Assembly (NCBI GenBank): GCA_032358255.1
Contig: JAULBX010024405.1
Location: 186,001 to 250,000, forward strand
Direction: 5' to 3'
DNA length: 64,000 nucleotides
DNA from: Heterotrichella gracilis
Lineage: Eukaryota; Sar; Xanthophyceae; Tribonematales; Xanthonemataceae
Shown here: piece by piece, positions 25,501 through 36,200 of the stretch
Layout: every line of letters starts with the position of its first letter
How positions within the stretch are numbered: position 1 is the first letter of the stretch
Notes under the pieces: generated by a model
The model's input: the letters and a program-made list of their open reading frames with translations, nothing else
Told to the model about the DNA's origin: nothing
Database searches by the model: none
Program-made: the position numbers and the translations under genes

Positions 25501-28500
25501 CTGTGCTTTCAGCAGGATTTAAGGTCTGTCCATTGCGCACCTCCCCCAGGACCACCCTGTAGGGCGTGGCGCCCTTGTGGTTGCGCGGGTTGAGCAGCTG
25601 GTCCATCTTGGCATTGCTGTTGGCAGCCGAGGTGGGCGTCTTCACCGAGAAGCGCGGGGACACCCCGTTGGCGATGTTGATGTCGGACTTGCTGTCTGAG
25701 CGCAGGTAATCGCGTGAGCTCTGTACCCGCAGGTCGCTGGCGGAGCCGTTGCCGTTGGCGGTGATCTTGAGGTCGGCAAACTGCATGCATAAGGGGGGTA
25801 CGGTAGGCGTGAATTGTGTAAGGCTCTGGTTTTAGGTTTCTCAAAGGCGCTTCAAGGGTTTTTTTGTGGTGCTTTTGTGGAGTCAAATTTTGATGTTAGG
25901 AATGATCACACCGTGGGCAGGAAGAGGGGTTAAGGTTTTTAAAAATCTTACGAAATGGGCGTGGTACGGGGGACCACACAATAGACTGGGGAGGGGTGGG
26001 AGATGTTCAATGGAGACAGTTGGCAAGGGGGGGGGAGCGTACCGATTTGTTTGGCGTCTGGGGCTGTGATCCCAGGGGCGTGGTAAGGGGGGACCACACG
26101 GTTGACTGGGGAGGGGAGGACGCATCCAGGATTGAGCCGCAATCGCTGGTGGCCAGGGGACCCCGGCTGGGGATGTTGAGAAGCCCAATTGCCTCATCGA
26201 ATCCCATGCCGGATTGCTGCAGAGCAAGGGGGTGAAGTCACGTGGTTAAAATAGTTACAGTTGTTTTACATTTATTACAAACATGCCCAGTGATTACATG
26301 CGTGGGTGGCTACGTACATGGTTTGTGCCCAGGCCACACCGCTGGGAATGTTCAAAAGCCTCGCCGATTCCCATGCCAAATTGCTCCACAGCCTTCTTCG
26401 TTGTTTCCTTGTTACATATCATGCAATGGGATGTGTAGACACCCACCCACCTCCATGGACGGCGCAGGGTCGGGCACGCGCGTGTGCACGTTGAGGTTGA
26501 TGCCGGGGGTGGCAAGGTGGGCGTTGCCGGTCATGGCCACGTGGCGCGCCTCAACCACCGCTGCAGCGTGGTGCTCATCCGTGATCTCGCGCGCCATGTG
26601 CCACACCTCCTCACTGGCTTGGTTCATGGACAACTGGGTGTTGGGGTGGGATGTCAATTGTAGGATAGAAGGCATTTCCCCCCTTCAAAGAGTATGACAG
26701 AAGGCACAGGATGAGGTGTTTCCCCAAAATTTGTGGTCGGTTTTGGATGGGAAATGTGCGGTGCAATAAGGATGGCCCTGGCAATGCCGATCAATCAGCC
26801 GATCCAATGTGCTGCCACACGCACCTCAAAGCGCAGGATGTCAATCTCCCGCAAGTACAGGTCAGCTGCTATCCAGCGGGCAAGGGTGGCGACATCATGC
26901 GTGACCTGCAAAGGGGAGGCGGCCAAGGCAGCGTTAGGGTGGCAAAATCATGTGTCGCTTATCTTTTTTTTCAGGTACAGATAAACTCAAACTGGGCTCG
27001 ACACGACCATGGGCATCCTGCCCACGGCTGTTTAGGGTTTTGGTCCCACACCCTAGGGGCTTCCTGTCCATGTCCCCCTCCATTTATGACCCAAACACCA
27101 CTGGTGCAGCTTTGTAGGGCAGCTCCTTACCAGTGTAGGACTGCTTAGGGTTTAGGGTTCTGCTAAGGGTTTTGGAAGCGCACCTTTGCCGTGACGTTGG
27201 GGTTGCCGTCCCTGTCCCCGCCCATCCAGGACCCAAACACCACGGGTGCAGCGTTGTAGGGCAGCTCCTTGCCGGTGTATGACTTGAGGCTCTTGCTGAG
27301 CTTGCGCAGGAATGCAGGCACAGCAGACCATAGGGACTGCTCAACGATGTGCAGCCCACCACGCGCCTCTGCAGCACATGACCAATCCATTTATGTGAAT
27401 AGGTGAACACCGATTACCATAAAATCAAGGTCTCCCTAGAAAAAGAGGGTGGGCATAACAGCCGTTGGCATGGTTTGTGCAAAATCAGGGTATGGGTTGA
27501 GGCTCTTGCTGAGCTTGCGCAGGAATGCTGGCACAGCGGACCACAGGGACTGCTCAACGATGTGCAGGCCCCCACGCGCCTCTGCAAAATGGGGAGATTC
27601 CAGCTTGCGTTCATCCTGTTGGAGAGTTTATAGGGGAATGGTTTGTGGGGCCACCCACGGCCACATGGGCCGCCAAGCCGCCACATGGGCCGGATCTGGG
27701 ATATTCATGTAACAAATTGTACTTTATCTTTACTTATATAAAGATGTTATTCAAAATGTGCAAGGGCTTGCACAAGAAGGCGGGGGTTGCTGCCTACTCA
27801 TCCGTCTGCCACAGCGCACCAACCTCCCCCCAACGGTTTCATGCATGAGCCAGGGTTTTTGGTGCAAGTTTAGGGATTTCAATTGGGTGTGGGGTCATGG
27901 ATAGGGCCCACACCGTCCAGGGGTGTTGGCTTCTGCCTGCGCAGCTCGTCTGTCTGCCACAGGGCTGTGATCTCCCTTGCCAGCTCCTCGATGAGGCCAT
28001 CGCGCTCCTCGGGGGTCAGATCGGCCCTGCAAAGGTGGGCAAATAAGGTGTGGAATCAGCCATGCAGGGGGGCAATTACAGCAGAGGGCATAGAAGGTTA
28101 AGAACATGGGGCACTCTTGAGCCTCTCAACCCTGAACCCTAAACTGTAATTCTAAACAGCCTCCACCCAATGCACTGTGCCCTACACCCTGCGCAGCCGG
28201 CACTCTAGACCCTAAACCCTGGACAGCATCCATCCTCAAAGCCCCCTGGCCGCACCTGTCGTGCTGCTGCAGGATGCCCGCGATCTTGTTGTGCTTGTAC
28301 TGCAGGGTGCGCCGGTTCACTTGGGTGGGGTGGGCCGTCAGGACGATCTCGACTTTCTGCACGCAACACCAGGGAAGGGCATATCAATCACGGCGTGTAC
28401 GCTGGTGCAAGTAGGTGTGCTTGCGCCGCTGTGGACAGGAAGGCCACAGGAGCAGGGACATTAGGGTTTAGGGTGCCTCAACACTGCCCTGGAGCAGGCA

Positions 28501-31347
28501 CAGGCCGGTGTGCGCTGGAACTTTGTCCGATGGTGGGCTCACCCCGGCAAGGGTCTGGGTACGATGCCCTGTCTGCTCGGTGTGTGCTGTTTGCAGGGAG
28601 ACCACCGCACCAAAGCACTGGTTGACTCCTCCAAACAGCACACCAACGAGCAGACAAGGCATCCCATCCTGACTCTTGCCGGGGTGAGCCAAACCCTCCG
28701 ACAGGTGGCAGCAGACTGTGCATGAGCACTGCGAGGGGGTGCAGGGCAAAACAAATCGCCCTATTGCATTTGTAACTATTAGTGAGCCTCATCCAGTCGG
28801 CGCACCCCTGCCCTGCGCATCCCCATTCCCACCATGCCTATGCGCATGCAGCAAGGTAGCCCTGACTGACGCCACCCACCATACCCCTTCTTGCACCCCC
28901 CCCTTCCCCCCAACAACCCAACCCACAGCACCCCACACCTGCATGCACACCGCCTGGTACAGCTCCTCGAGGTGACCCCGCCTGGTAAGTTGCATCCTCA
29001 GAACCGTACCCAGCACATTGTGACAGAATGCCGATGGCACCACGCAACCCTTACATGACTTTTATTAATGAACTTCTTCGCTATTATAAAGGTACATGTG
29101 GGGTACCTCCTTGCGAAGGCACTAAGGCACTACAATCAATCCTAGTGATGCGCAGTGACACCATAGCCTTGCTGCGCCTGCAACATGCCTGTGTGCACAC
29201 CGCCTGGTACAGCTCCTCTGGAGTGACCCCACTGGCCAGCAGCTGCTTAAACCCAACACACCCACACCCACACCCACTTGACCTCAAGATACTTGGCATA
29301 CGTTGGCACATGAGCCATCACCCTGTTTGCAACTGTTCAGAGTCTGCGAGTTGGCCCACCCCCTACCCTGCGCATCCCCATCCCCACCCCATACCTGAGT
29401 GCACACCGCCTGGTACAGCTCCTCTGGAGTGACACCACTGGCCAGCAGCTGCTCAAACTCCACCTCAGCAGTCTTGCTCTTCACAGCCTCCTCGCGAGAT
29501 GTGCGCACACTGCAGACATGGGTAAGGTTTAGGGCTTAGGGTCTAGGGTTTTGCCTAATAACATGGTTATATTTTAGGGTTTAGGGTCTTGCTCTTCACA
29601 GCCTCCTTGCGGGAGGCGCGAACGCTGTGCGCATGCTTAGGGTTCAGGGTCCTGGTCAGACACTGTTGTAGGGTTTAGGGGTTTTCTCCAAACACATGCT
29701 TAGGATTTAGGTGAATGCTCTCCTTCACCCACCCGTGGTGAATCCCTGCAGTACCTATACATTACTGTACTCCATCCCCTTCTATCCAACAAAGACGCAT
29801 AAACCCTAGCTAGGGTGGGGACCCACCTGTGGTGAATCTCCGCAATGCTGGTGAGGTTGAGGTAATGCGAGTATGCGCGCGTGAGGGGGATGGCCTCCTC
29901 CAGAGGCATCGCAAACAGCTCCGCAGCGAGCTTGCGGGCAAGGTACTTGGACGAATCCTGTGAAAACAGCGATGATTCAGAATGAACCCCTAAGCCCAAC
30001 GAACACTAGACGATTCGGGCTGTAGAGCTTGGTGGGTGGCCTGCTGATGTTAATCAGCTTTCTCATGGATTGCGCCAATGATTGCGGTCTGCGGCCTGCG
30101 CACAGGCTGCCTGCCCCCCAAACTGATGCCACCTCCCCGCCACTGGGCGCAGTGGCGCCAACCCGGTTATCCCCCAATGGATCTAGTTGATTTAGAATTT
30201 TGCGAATTAATAACCAATCGTAAAAATGTGTAAGGGGCAGGAGGACTTTAATATCATGTGTGTCCTCCTGTTAGGGTTGTTGGGTTGGCCAGCCCATTTT
30301 CCGGCTGGCCCGCCGCAAAGCTCATGCTCGGCGGCAGGATGTGAGGAGTGCATGTAGGGGGCATATAGGACCGGATGGTTCACGGGAAGACCTCCCCCCA
30401 GCCAGACAGAAGCCACCCGTCTCTGTGCGCAGCGTATAGTCATGTTGGGCCCATGGGCAGGGGCGAAACACCGGCTTAATTACTGCGGGGAGGGCTTGGA
30501 CAATGCACTCAAATGGGATTAATCCATTCCCCCTATATGCACACACATAACCCACCCCTTTTGACTAAACATGCGTGACATGCCATGTGCCCACACAACC
30601 AACACACACAGAACCCTATACCCTTACCTATTCATGGGAGTGCTGGGAACTCTTGGGATGTGTCAACCGTACACCCTAAACCCTTAATCTCACCTGGTCC
30701 TGCGCGTGCGACAGCTGGGCAGAGCATTGCGCCAGCGTCCTGATTTTCTCCACCTTTGAAAACAGCTGGTCCCCAACCTCTATCTTGAGGCAGTCGTCCA
30801 GCAGGGATCCCAGCAGCTTGCAGTCATCCTCAAGGGTTTGGATGTTCAGGTCCTGCGGGCATAACTCTTATGTTATTATTTTTAATGAGCCGTACAAAGG
30901 AGGTGACGCAGGGACCCCAGCAGCTTGCAGTCATCCTCCAGGGTTTAAGTGTTCAGGTCCTGCGCAAATCAAACAACTCTACTTTTAAAGAGAGGTGCGC
31001 AAGTGTGTTATAACAGGACCACCACCTCTGTGCCTGTAGGTTATCGTGGGGACTGTCATGGGGCCAGGCTATTGGCAGCTACATGTGAAAGGCAGGAGTG
31101 CATGTACGTGGCCACTGCTGGTGGGTACACACGCTGTTGCTGTATCCCACAGGGCCCACTTGGCAAGGAAACCATGGTTTGCGCCCACTGCTGTTGTCCA
31201 CAGTGCGTACATTGTTGCTGTTGTCCACTGTGCCCACTTGGCAATTACAAAGCAACGGGAGGGCTTTGCGGCTCAGTTTAGCTACCCCAAAACTTAAACC
31301 CGTACACCCACCTCTGTGTAGTGCAGGTCGTCATGGGAGTCTGTCAT
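19562..31347 (-). CDS. Phosphoenolpyruvate carboxylase, bacterial-type (BTPC), 22 exons
   Basis: Catalyses PEP + bicarbonate to oxaloacetate + phosphate; cytosolic in algae. Exons: 31347-31312, 30852-30694, 29957-29827, 29509-29395, 28356-28256, 28026-27914, 27368-27184, 26905-26825, 26633-26451, 26216-26043, 25780-25541, 25214-24931, 24441-24324, 23499-23362, 23023-22890, 22634-22520, 22383-22242, 21936-21764, 21509-21288, 20949-20746, 20430-20335, 19669-19562. Total 3252 nt, 1083 residues, all phases consistent. Seen: catalytic His in TAHPTQ (about 156), [14 protein letters not shown] (265-278), [11 protein letters not shown] (743-753), [14 protein letters not shown] (781-794), C-terminal RNTG. 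RNTG, the missing N-terminal phosphorylation motif and a disordered insert (about 330-490) are bacterial-type features; plant-type enzymes end QNTG. Start chosen because an in-frame TAA lies upstream. Many introns carry echoes of adjacent exons. Confidence 0.95.
19735..19902 (-). repeat. Echoes of the last PEPC exon's 5' end plus TTTAGGG array
   Basis: About 19797-19878 repeats the codons for [13 protein letters not shown] with the acceptor. A shorter relic lies at 19741-19775. A run of TTTAGGG units follows at 19880-19902. All lie upstream (- strand) of the true exon 19562-19669. Confidence 0.85.
20045..20292 (-). repeat. Decayed echoes of PEPC exon 21 (3' end)
   Basis: At about 20047-20100 and 20226-20292 the sequence for HIDPINILQ with its donor flank recurs, heavily mutated. 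Each copy is followed by a repeated GACAGTTTAGG motif. Confidence 0.7.
20549..20626 (-). repeat. Near-intact echo of PEPC exon 20 3' half
   Basis: Encodes [22 protein letters not shown] and a GTGGGT donor, differing from the real exon (20746-20949) by one residue (F for Y). No matching upstream exon half is present, so it is a pseudo-exon with a good donor. A short echo of the same exon's 5' end lies at 21023-21060. Confidence 0.88.
21175..21225 (-). repeat. Echo of PEPC exon 19 3' end
   Basis: Repeats the codons for GAFQQLFAK with changes, directly downstream of the true donor at 21287. Confidence 0.75.
21636..21740 (-). repeat. Echo of PEPC exon 18 3' end
   Basis: The sequence for [12 protein letters not shown] and a donor recurs at about 21636-21690 with few changes. 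Two copies of a CTGCTGTTTCCACCAAAACCCTA unit follow at about 21685-21750. Confidence 0.82.
22010..22190 (-). repeat. Echoes of PEPC exon 18 5' end and exon 17 3' end in one intron
   Basis: About 22015-22070 repeats the start of exon 18 (GEMVQQKF...QLEVYL), frameshifted. About 22108-22185 repeats the end of exon 17 ([17 protein letters not shown]) with a perfect GTAAGT donor but an upstream frameshift. The two lie back to back between the real exons, on the side predicted for each. Confidence 0.88.
23640..24015 (-). repeat. Two tandem echoes of PEPC exon 14 5' end with intron flank
   Basis: About 23645-23715 and 23945-24012 repeat [20 protein letters not shown] plus the acceptor and a long upstream intron stretch (ACAGGAGTAC, GTACCC, TGCATTTTT motifs). 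The spacing between copies is about 210 and 290 bp. Confidence 0.85.
24044..24139. repeat. Perfect 26-bp inverted repeat in a PEPC intron
   Basis: The arms 24044-24069 (GTGTTAAACCATGACACC...) and 24114-24139 are exact reverse complements separated by 44 nt. The transcript could form a strong hairpin. The right arm runs into an echo of exon 13. Confidence 0.9.
24140..24800 (-). repeat. Echoes on both sides of PEPC exon 13
   Basis: Downstream of the exon (24140-24180) is a copy of its 3' end ([13 protein letters not shown]). Upstream are two copies of its 5' part (about 24560-24645 and 24757-24795: YLELGSY...[10 protein letters not shown]). The genuine exon is 24324-24441. Confidence 0.85.
25325..25402 (-). 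repeat. Echo of PEPC exon 11 3' end
   Basis: Repeats the codons for [20 protein letters not shown] with small indels, downstream of the true donor at 25540. Confidence 0.85.
25955..26395 (-). repeat. Echoes flanking PEPC exon 10
   Basis: About 25957-25997 repeats exon 10's [14 protein letters not shown] segment downstream. About 26320-26390 repeats its 5' end ([18 protein letters not shown]) upstream, degraded. The real exon is 26043-26216. Confidence 0.75.
27058..27590 (-). repeat. Split echoes of PEPC exon 7: 3' half downstream, 5' half upstream
   Basis: About 27058-27137 copies the exon's 3' half ([20 protein letters not shown]). About 27488-27584 copies its 5' half ([13 protein letters not shown]...FLRKLSKS) with acceptor. 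The intact exon 27184-27368 sits between them, the clearest case of the boundary-echo rule in this gene. Confidence 0.9.
28935..29240 (-). repeat. Two echoes of PEPC exon 4 3' end
   Basis: At about 28937-28990 and 29190-29240 the codons for [12 protein letters not shown] recur; the first copy has a GTGTGG donor. The parent exon is 29395-29509; an echo of its 5' end lies at 29588-29635. Confidence 0.87.
30905..31070 (-). repeat. Echoes of PEPC exon 2 5' end and exon 1 3' end
   Basis: About 30911-30965 repeats exon 2's start ([16 protein letters not shown]) and about 31018-31068 repeats exon 1's end ([14 protein letters not shown]), both inside intron 1. Confidence 0.85.
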
Positions 31348-31439
31348 GGAGCCAGGCAGCACGCTACCCTTCCCCTCCTGAGCCTTGAGCTCACAAAACT
31401 CTGAACTGCCCTTGTGAGAGCAAGGCACTTAGCCGTTGT

Positions 31440-33050
31440 AGGTCACCCAAGGGGTCAACAAAGAGCTGCCACCCAAAAAGCTTCAAGACCAGATCTGTGG
31501 AAAGGCAAAGGTACAACTCAAGATCAGATACATATCTTCTTATGGGACAAGGCATGCGACTGCCAGATATGTTTATAGCTAGCTACTGCAAAGGCACATG
31601 ATGGCCAGCAGACTGTGTATGCCACACAAGAGTACTACGAGCTACAGTCAGGTGGAAGTGAAGGGCTGCAAGGTCACAATTGAAAGGCGCAGTTCTTGAC
31701 AAGGTACCATACAACCGCCAGAGGTTGTGCAGGCAAGGAGCAATGGACGCCAGTTAGAGCAGCAATGTGTCAACCGTCGGCTATTACCAGCTGAACCCCA
31801 ACGGGGACAGGACGTGCAGCAAGGCTTGATAGCACTAGATGCACCCACAGCAAGGAGTTTGCTGCCGTAGGGCTGTGGTGGGTCGGCAAAACGGGACAAC
31901 GCGGGAAAAGTGAACCCCTGATCACCCACAGCTAGCAACTCGCACAATCCCAAACCTGGAGGCTTTGAACCGACCACACGCCAACAACTACCCACAAAAC
32001 GGCACGAAACAGTCTTTAGCCGTCGCAGTTGGTGCATTAACGGCATAATCACGGCATAAAGTTGACTAAAGCAAGTCGAGGGACACCCTCAGGGTGGCCT
32101 CTGCCACAACCCACCAACGCTACTGCATACTCGTGTACGCCATTGAACGCTCAATTTCAGACAAAAAACTAACAGACGGTCACACGAACAGCCCAAGGAT
32201 CGGGCCCAAGCTGCACAGCGCGTAGTTGGGGGTTTGAACCATGCCATGCATGCTCACCTGACGAACGCCACCTTCCTACCCAGCTGATGCTCACAGCGAC
32301 TGTTCACCCAATACGACAACGATGCGACTACTTATTTCACTCCTCGAAGTGGGCGCTGGCTGGTATAGTGGTGTGGTACTGGGTTAAAGTACTGTGGAAG
32401 TACTCTGCAACCCTTCTGGAAAGTCTCTCCCACTCTGCCCATTCCTGGCGCTGGCCAATCAGCATCGACTCGCTGCTTGCAGATTCCTTTTGATTCTGTT
32501 GCCTGCTTAGGGTTTTGACATTGTGGTGCACCTGTTAGGGTTTCAAGTCCCTGGCCACCTTTTAGTACACATGTCTGCTATGCAAGTCATGACAGCCCTG
32601 GCCATCCAGCTTTGTACATTTCAGGTCCTGGTGGAAACAACGTCATTGAGCAACGGGCCCTCTACCAGATCTGGGACGCCAGCCCAAGATGCAAAAGTTG
32701 AACGCAGTTTGTCAACCAAGGCTTTTATTTTCTTCAAGCCTTGCGCCTGGTCAGAAGACTAGATCGATAGTGCGGTAAAGGGCACAAAATGGGTGGGCCC
32801 GCGTGTCATCGTGAACTGTCAATGACTGACAACAGCGTCTTGACAAACCGTAATAAGGGTGTTGGCAACTAGCCACTGCTATTTCTGGGGTGCAGTACAG
32901 CTTGCCTGCTTTCGCTCTCACGTTCAGTGCGTTGCGGCCGAATAAAAAGTGTACACAGTTCTCATAAGGACTTGTACGGTCAATGGGATGGGTAAAGTCA
33001 TCCTAACAGATTCCCAACTTTTTTAGTATAGGGTGGTCTTGTTCTAGTAT
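31440..33050. other. Intergenic region upstream of PEPC
   Basis: Should hold the PEPC 5' UTR and promoter. An open frame of 134 codons at 31648-32052 (-) has no recognisable motif and biased Cys/Ser content, so I leave it uncalled. Nothing else is supported. Confidence 0.45.
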
Positions 33051-33057
33051 GCTGCGG

Positions 33058-33135
33058 CATCACCGCCTACACCCAGGGTGCGCCAGCTGCATCCGGTTGC
33101 CGCAATCCAGCGCACCAGACAGCATGGCGGTAGCG
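33058..33135 (-). repeat. Echo of the glycosyltransferase terminal exon
   Basis: Repeats the end of the coding exon (GALDCGNRMQLAHPGCRR and stop) and flank about 185 bp downstream. Confidence 0.85.
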
Positions 33136-33245
33136 GTCTCAAATTTAAACTTGCACACAGACAGAGACCCAAGACATACCCCAACAAATACAGTGGGGTA
33201 CTGAATTATACTGACTAGCATGCACAGCCGCAGCTCTCGCAGCCC

Positions 33246-36200
33246 TCACCGCCTACACCCAGGGTGCGCCAGCTGCATCCGGTTGCCACAATCCAGCGCA
33301 CCACGCAGCATAGCGGCAGCAGTCTCGTTCGCAAACTTGCGCGCGAACAGGGGGCACTCATACCCCAGCATCGCATACTCCCCACCCCCGCCCCCACTCC
33401 CTCCCCCCTCAGACCCTTCCTTAGGGTTTCGAACCGCAGCTTTTGCAGGCAGGCACATGTCCACGCTGAGATGGTGCAGGCTCACAAACTGGCCCTGGGC
33501 GCTGCGCATGGCTGCCTGGACATCGCACGCCTGGCGGGCGGGGTTGCGCAGCAGCTTGAGTAGGTCTGGGCTGAAGTCCTGCGGGGGGGGAAAGTTTGAA
33601 AGGATTGTAAAACCAATTCCACATATGGCGGTTCAAATGACATTTGTTATACAATAATGTGTGTCTTTCAAGGGCACGCAAGGCAATAAGCCAATGGCGG
33701 TTTGGAATGCCTTTTGATTCTTATTCAATCATACGAAATCAACAACAGCCAGAAGGCAAATTAACCATTGTCCAAACACCCTACCTCCAGTCCACCTAGG
33801 GTATAACTAGGGTTGGGCTTTAGGGCATTCATGACATGTCATTACCTGTGCCGTGTACTCCTTTGGGTGCGCACCTCCCACGCTCCAATCTGTGCTGGTT
33901 ACTGCACCCATGCAGTCGGTCTCATGCTCCTTGCCTGCGGTCAGGATAATGGTATTATAAATATTCCATAATCGTTGTCATCATAAAATTGCTGCTTAAA
34001 GGGTATTTTCAGCCGTCGTGGCTTATTGCCTTGCGCCTTTGAAGAGCAGGTTTTCATAGAGACTCTCAGTGCTTTATAAAAGGGGGGTGCAAACAACATT
34101 GCGGTGACACATGCACGAGCCCGGCTGGGGGCCTTAATCTAATGCAAAGGTTTAGAGATCCAGAATTTCAAACCCAGACCAGCCCTCACCATGCACCGCC
34201 AGCACGGTGGCAAAGTAGTGCTCATCCCCGTAGCAGTCCCGCCAATAATTGTACTCTTTATCCCATGAGGCATAGCAGTGGGTGGCAAAGGCATTGAAAA
34301 CCTCGCCATCCCCCAGCGCTATTGCAGCGTGCTCTCGGGTCAGCGCCCACCTGCACATGCACATGGCATTGACTGAACCCTAACCCTACAACCGAACCCC
34401 AAGCCCTTAACCCTAAACCTAATCCGATTGATATAATGTGCACTTGAAGAAACAATTATAGTTAGCTTTACCCAAAACCTCAAATTCCAAACCCCGCAGA
34501 CAGTGGCATTGACTTCCTTCAATGTAATGATTGCAGCTTCTGAGCCACAGCCCAACCCCTAGACATGCATGGCATGCGGGCATCCCACCACCAGCCCAAC
34601 CCATAGACATTCATGGCATGCATGCATCCACCTTTACCACCACCCTGCATCAGACCACACTACAAGATATTCATGCTCTCACCACTGCGGCGACTTCCTC
34701 CAGTGGTAGAACCTCAGCCTGTGTGTGCGCATGCGGCGGCACCAGCGGTGGGGGCTGATGTTCCTCCCAGGTGTGCGGCAGGCGTGGATGCGGCTCTTCT
34801 CCTCACGCACCAGCTGCTGGTATACCACCTGTGGCGGGTACAGAAGCACAATGTCATGTCAATTTAGGGTTTAGGGTTTAGGGATCAGATTGTAGGGTGT
34901 AGGGTTTCGCTGATACACCACCTGTGGCCTGTGAGGTCACATCTTACTGTTTAGGGTTTAGGGGTTAATTTTCAGGCTCTAGGGTCTGGGGTCCGGCTGG
35001 TACGCTACCTGGGGCGGGTAGAGGGGCACATCTGACTCGGACAGCAGCACAAATTTGGCATTCCGAGGGTCCTTCATGGCCTACTGGATCAGATTGAGCG
35101 CCGCTTGGACCAGGTCGTGGGTCCCCCCTTCCGCACATTCACTGTTTAGGGTTTGGGTTTATGGTGTAGGATTTAAGGAGTAGGGCTTAGGGCTAGGGTC
35201 CGGCTGGAATATTACCTGGGGTGGGTAGAGGGGCACATCTGACTCGGACAGCAGCACAAATTTGACATTCTGAGGGCCCTTCATGGCCTCCTGGATCAGA
35301 TTGAGCGCTGCTTGGACCAGGTCGTGGGTGCCCCACCGCGCGTTCACCCGGTTCTGAATCCCAGTGGATCGGAAGACGCTGTTGGGGGTGTAGCCCTGGA
35401 AGTCTGGAGCAGAGTGCACATAGATGTTGAACAGGTACTGGCTCTGCAACACCCTCCTCCCAGAGGCATGTTCTGACTGAGCAGGTGAGTCATAGTGGCT
35501 TTGAAGGGGGGTTTTCCCGTGGTCAGCGGGTGAACCACGCTGTTTTGTACTTTCCACTGTGGTTGCACTCCTGCTCCAAGATTCTTGGTGGGCAGGTGGG
35601 TCAAGGGGGGGTGTGGAGTTGCTGCAGCTGTCTTTCAAGGAGTGGAAAGCCTCTGGAGATTTGCATGCCGCGCTGCTCAGGATGTGTTGCTTGCTGGCCA
35701 GGCCGTGTGCTGACTGCAGCCACTGTTTCCAAAGCCCCTCGTGGTGCAGTGGGCCTGACATGGGAGTGCACAATCATGATTTGAAATGAATGCATCTGAT
35801 CATGTGACATTGCTAAGCCACCGGCATATGTACCCAGTATCCTATTGTTTGATACTGCATGAGGCTCTACATTCTTTTATGATATGGTCCAGCGTGCTGC
35901 TGGTGCAGATGGTTACATCAATGTAAACATCAGCACCAGCAACATCATGGACCATAAGAAAGAAAGAAACAGAACGCCCCCACACAAATATAAAAAGGGA
36001 TGTAGAGCCGCACGCAGCATCAAACAGTAGTATCCTGTGAAACGTCGACTTGGCAAGGGTGTGTAGCAGCATGTGGTGGTGCATTCTTTTGCAACCTCCA
36101 GTGTGGGTGGCCCCCAACGAGGACATCAAGACATGCAATGCACCTTGGCAGGTCTGTCAATGTATTCTTCATCATGGTTTCCACAGAATCTGATGGACCC

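Noticed and set aside
31648-32052. 134-codon minus-strand frame upstream of PEPC
   Set aside because: No motif, biased composition, and no splice-supported link to PEPC exon 1; an in-frame TAA precedes the PEPC start.
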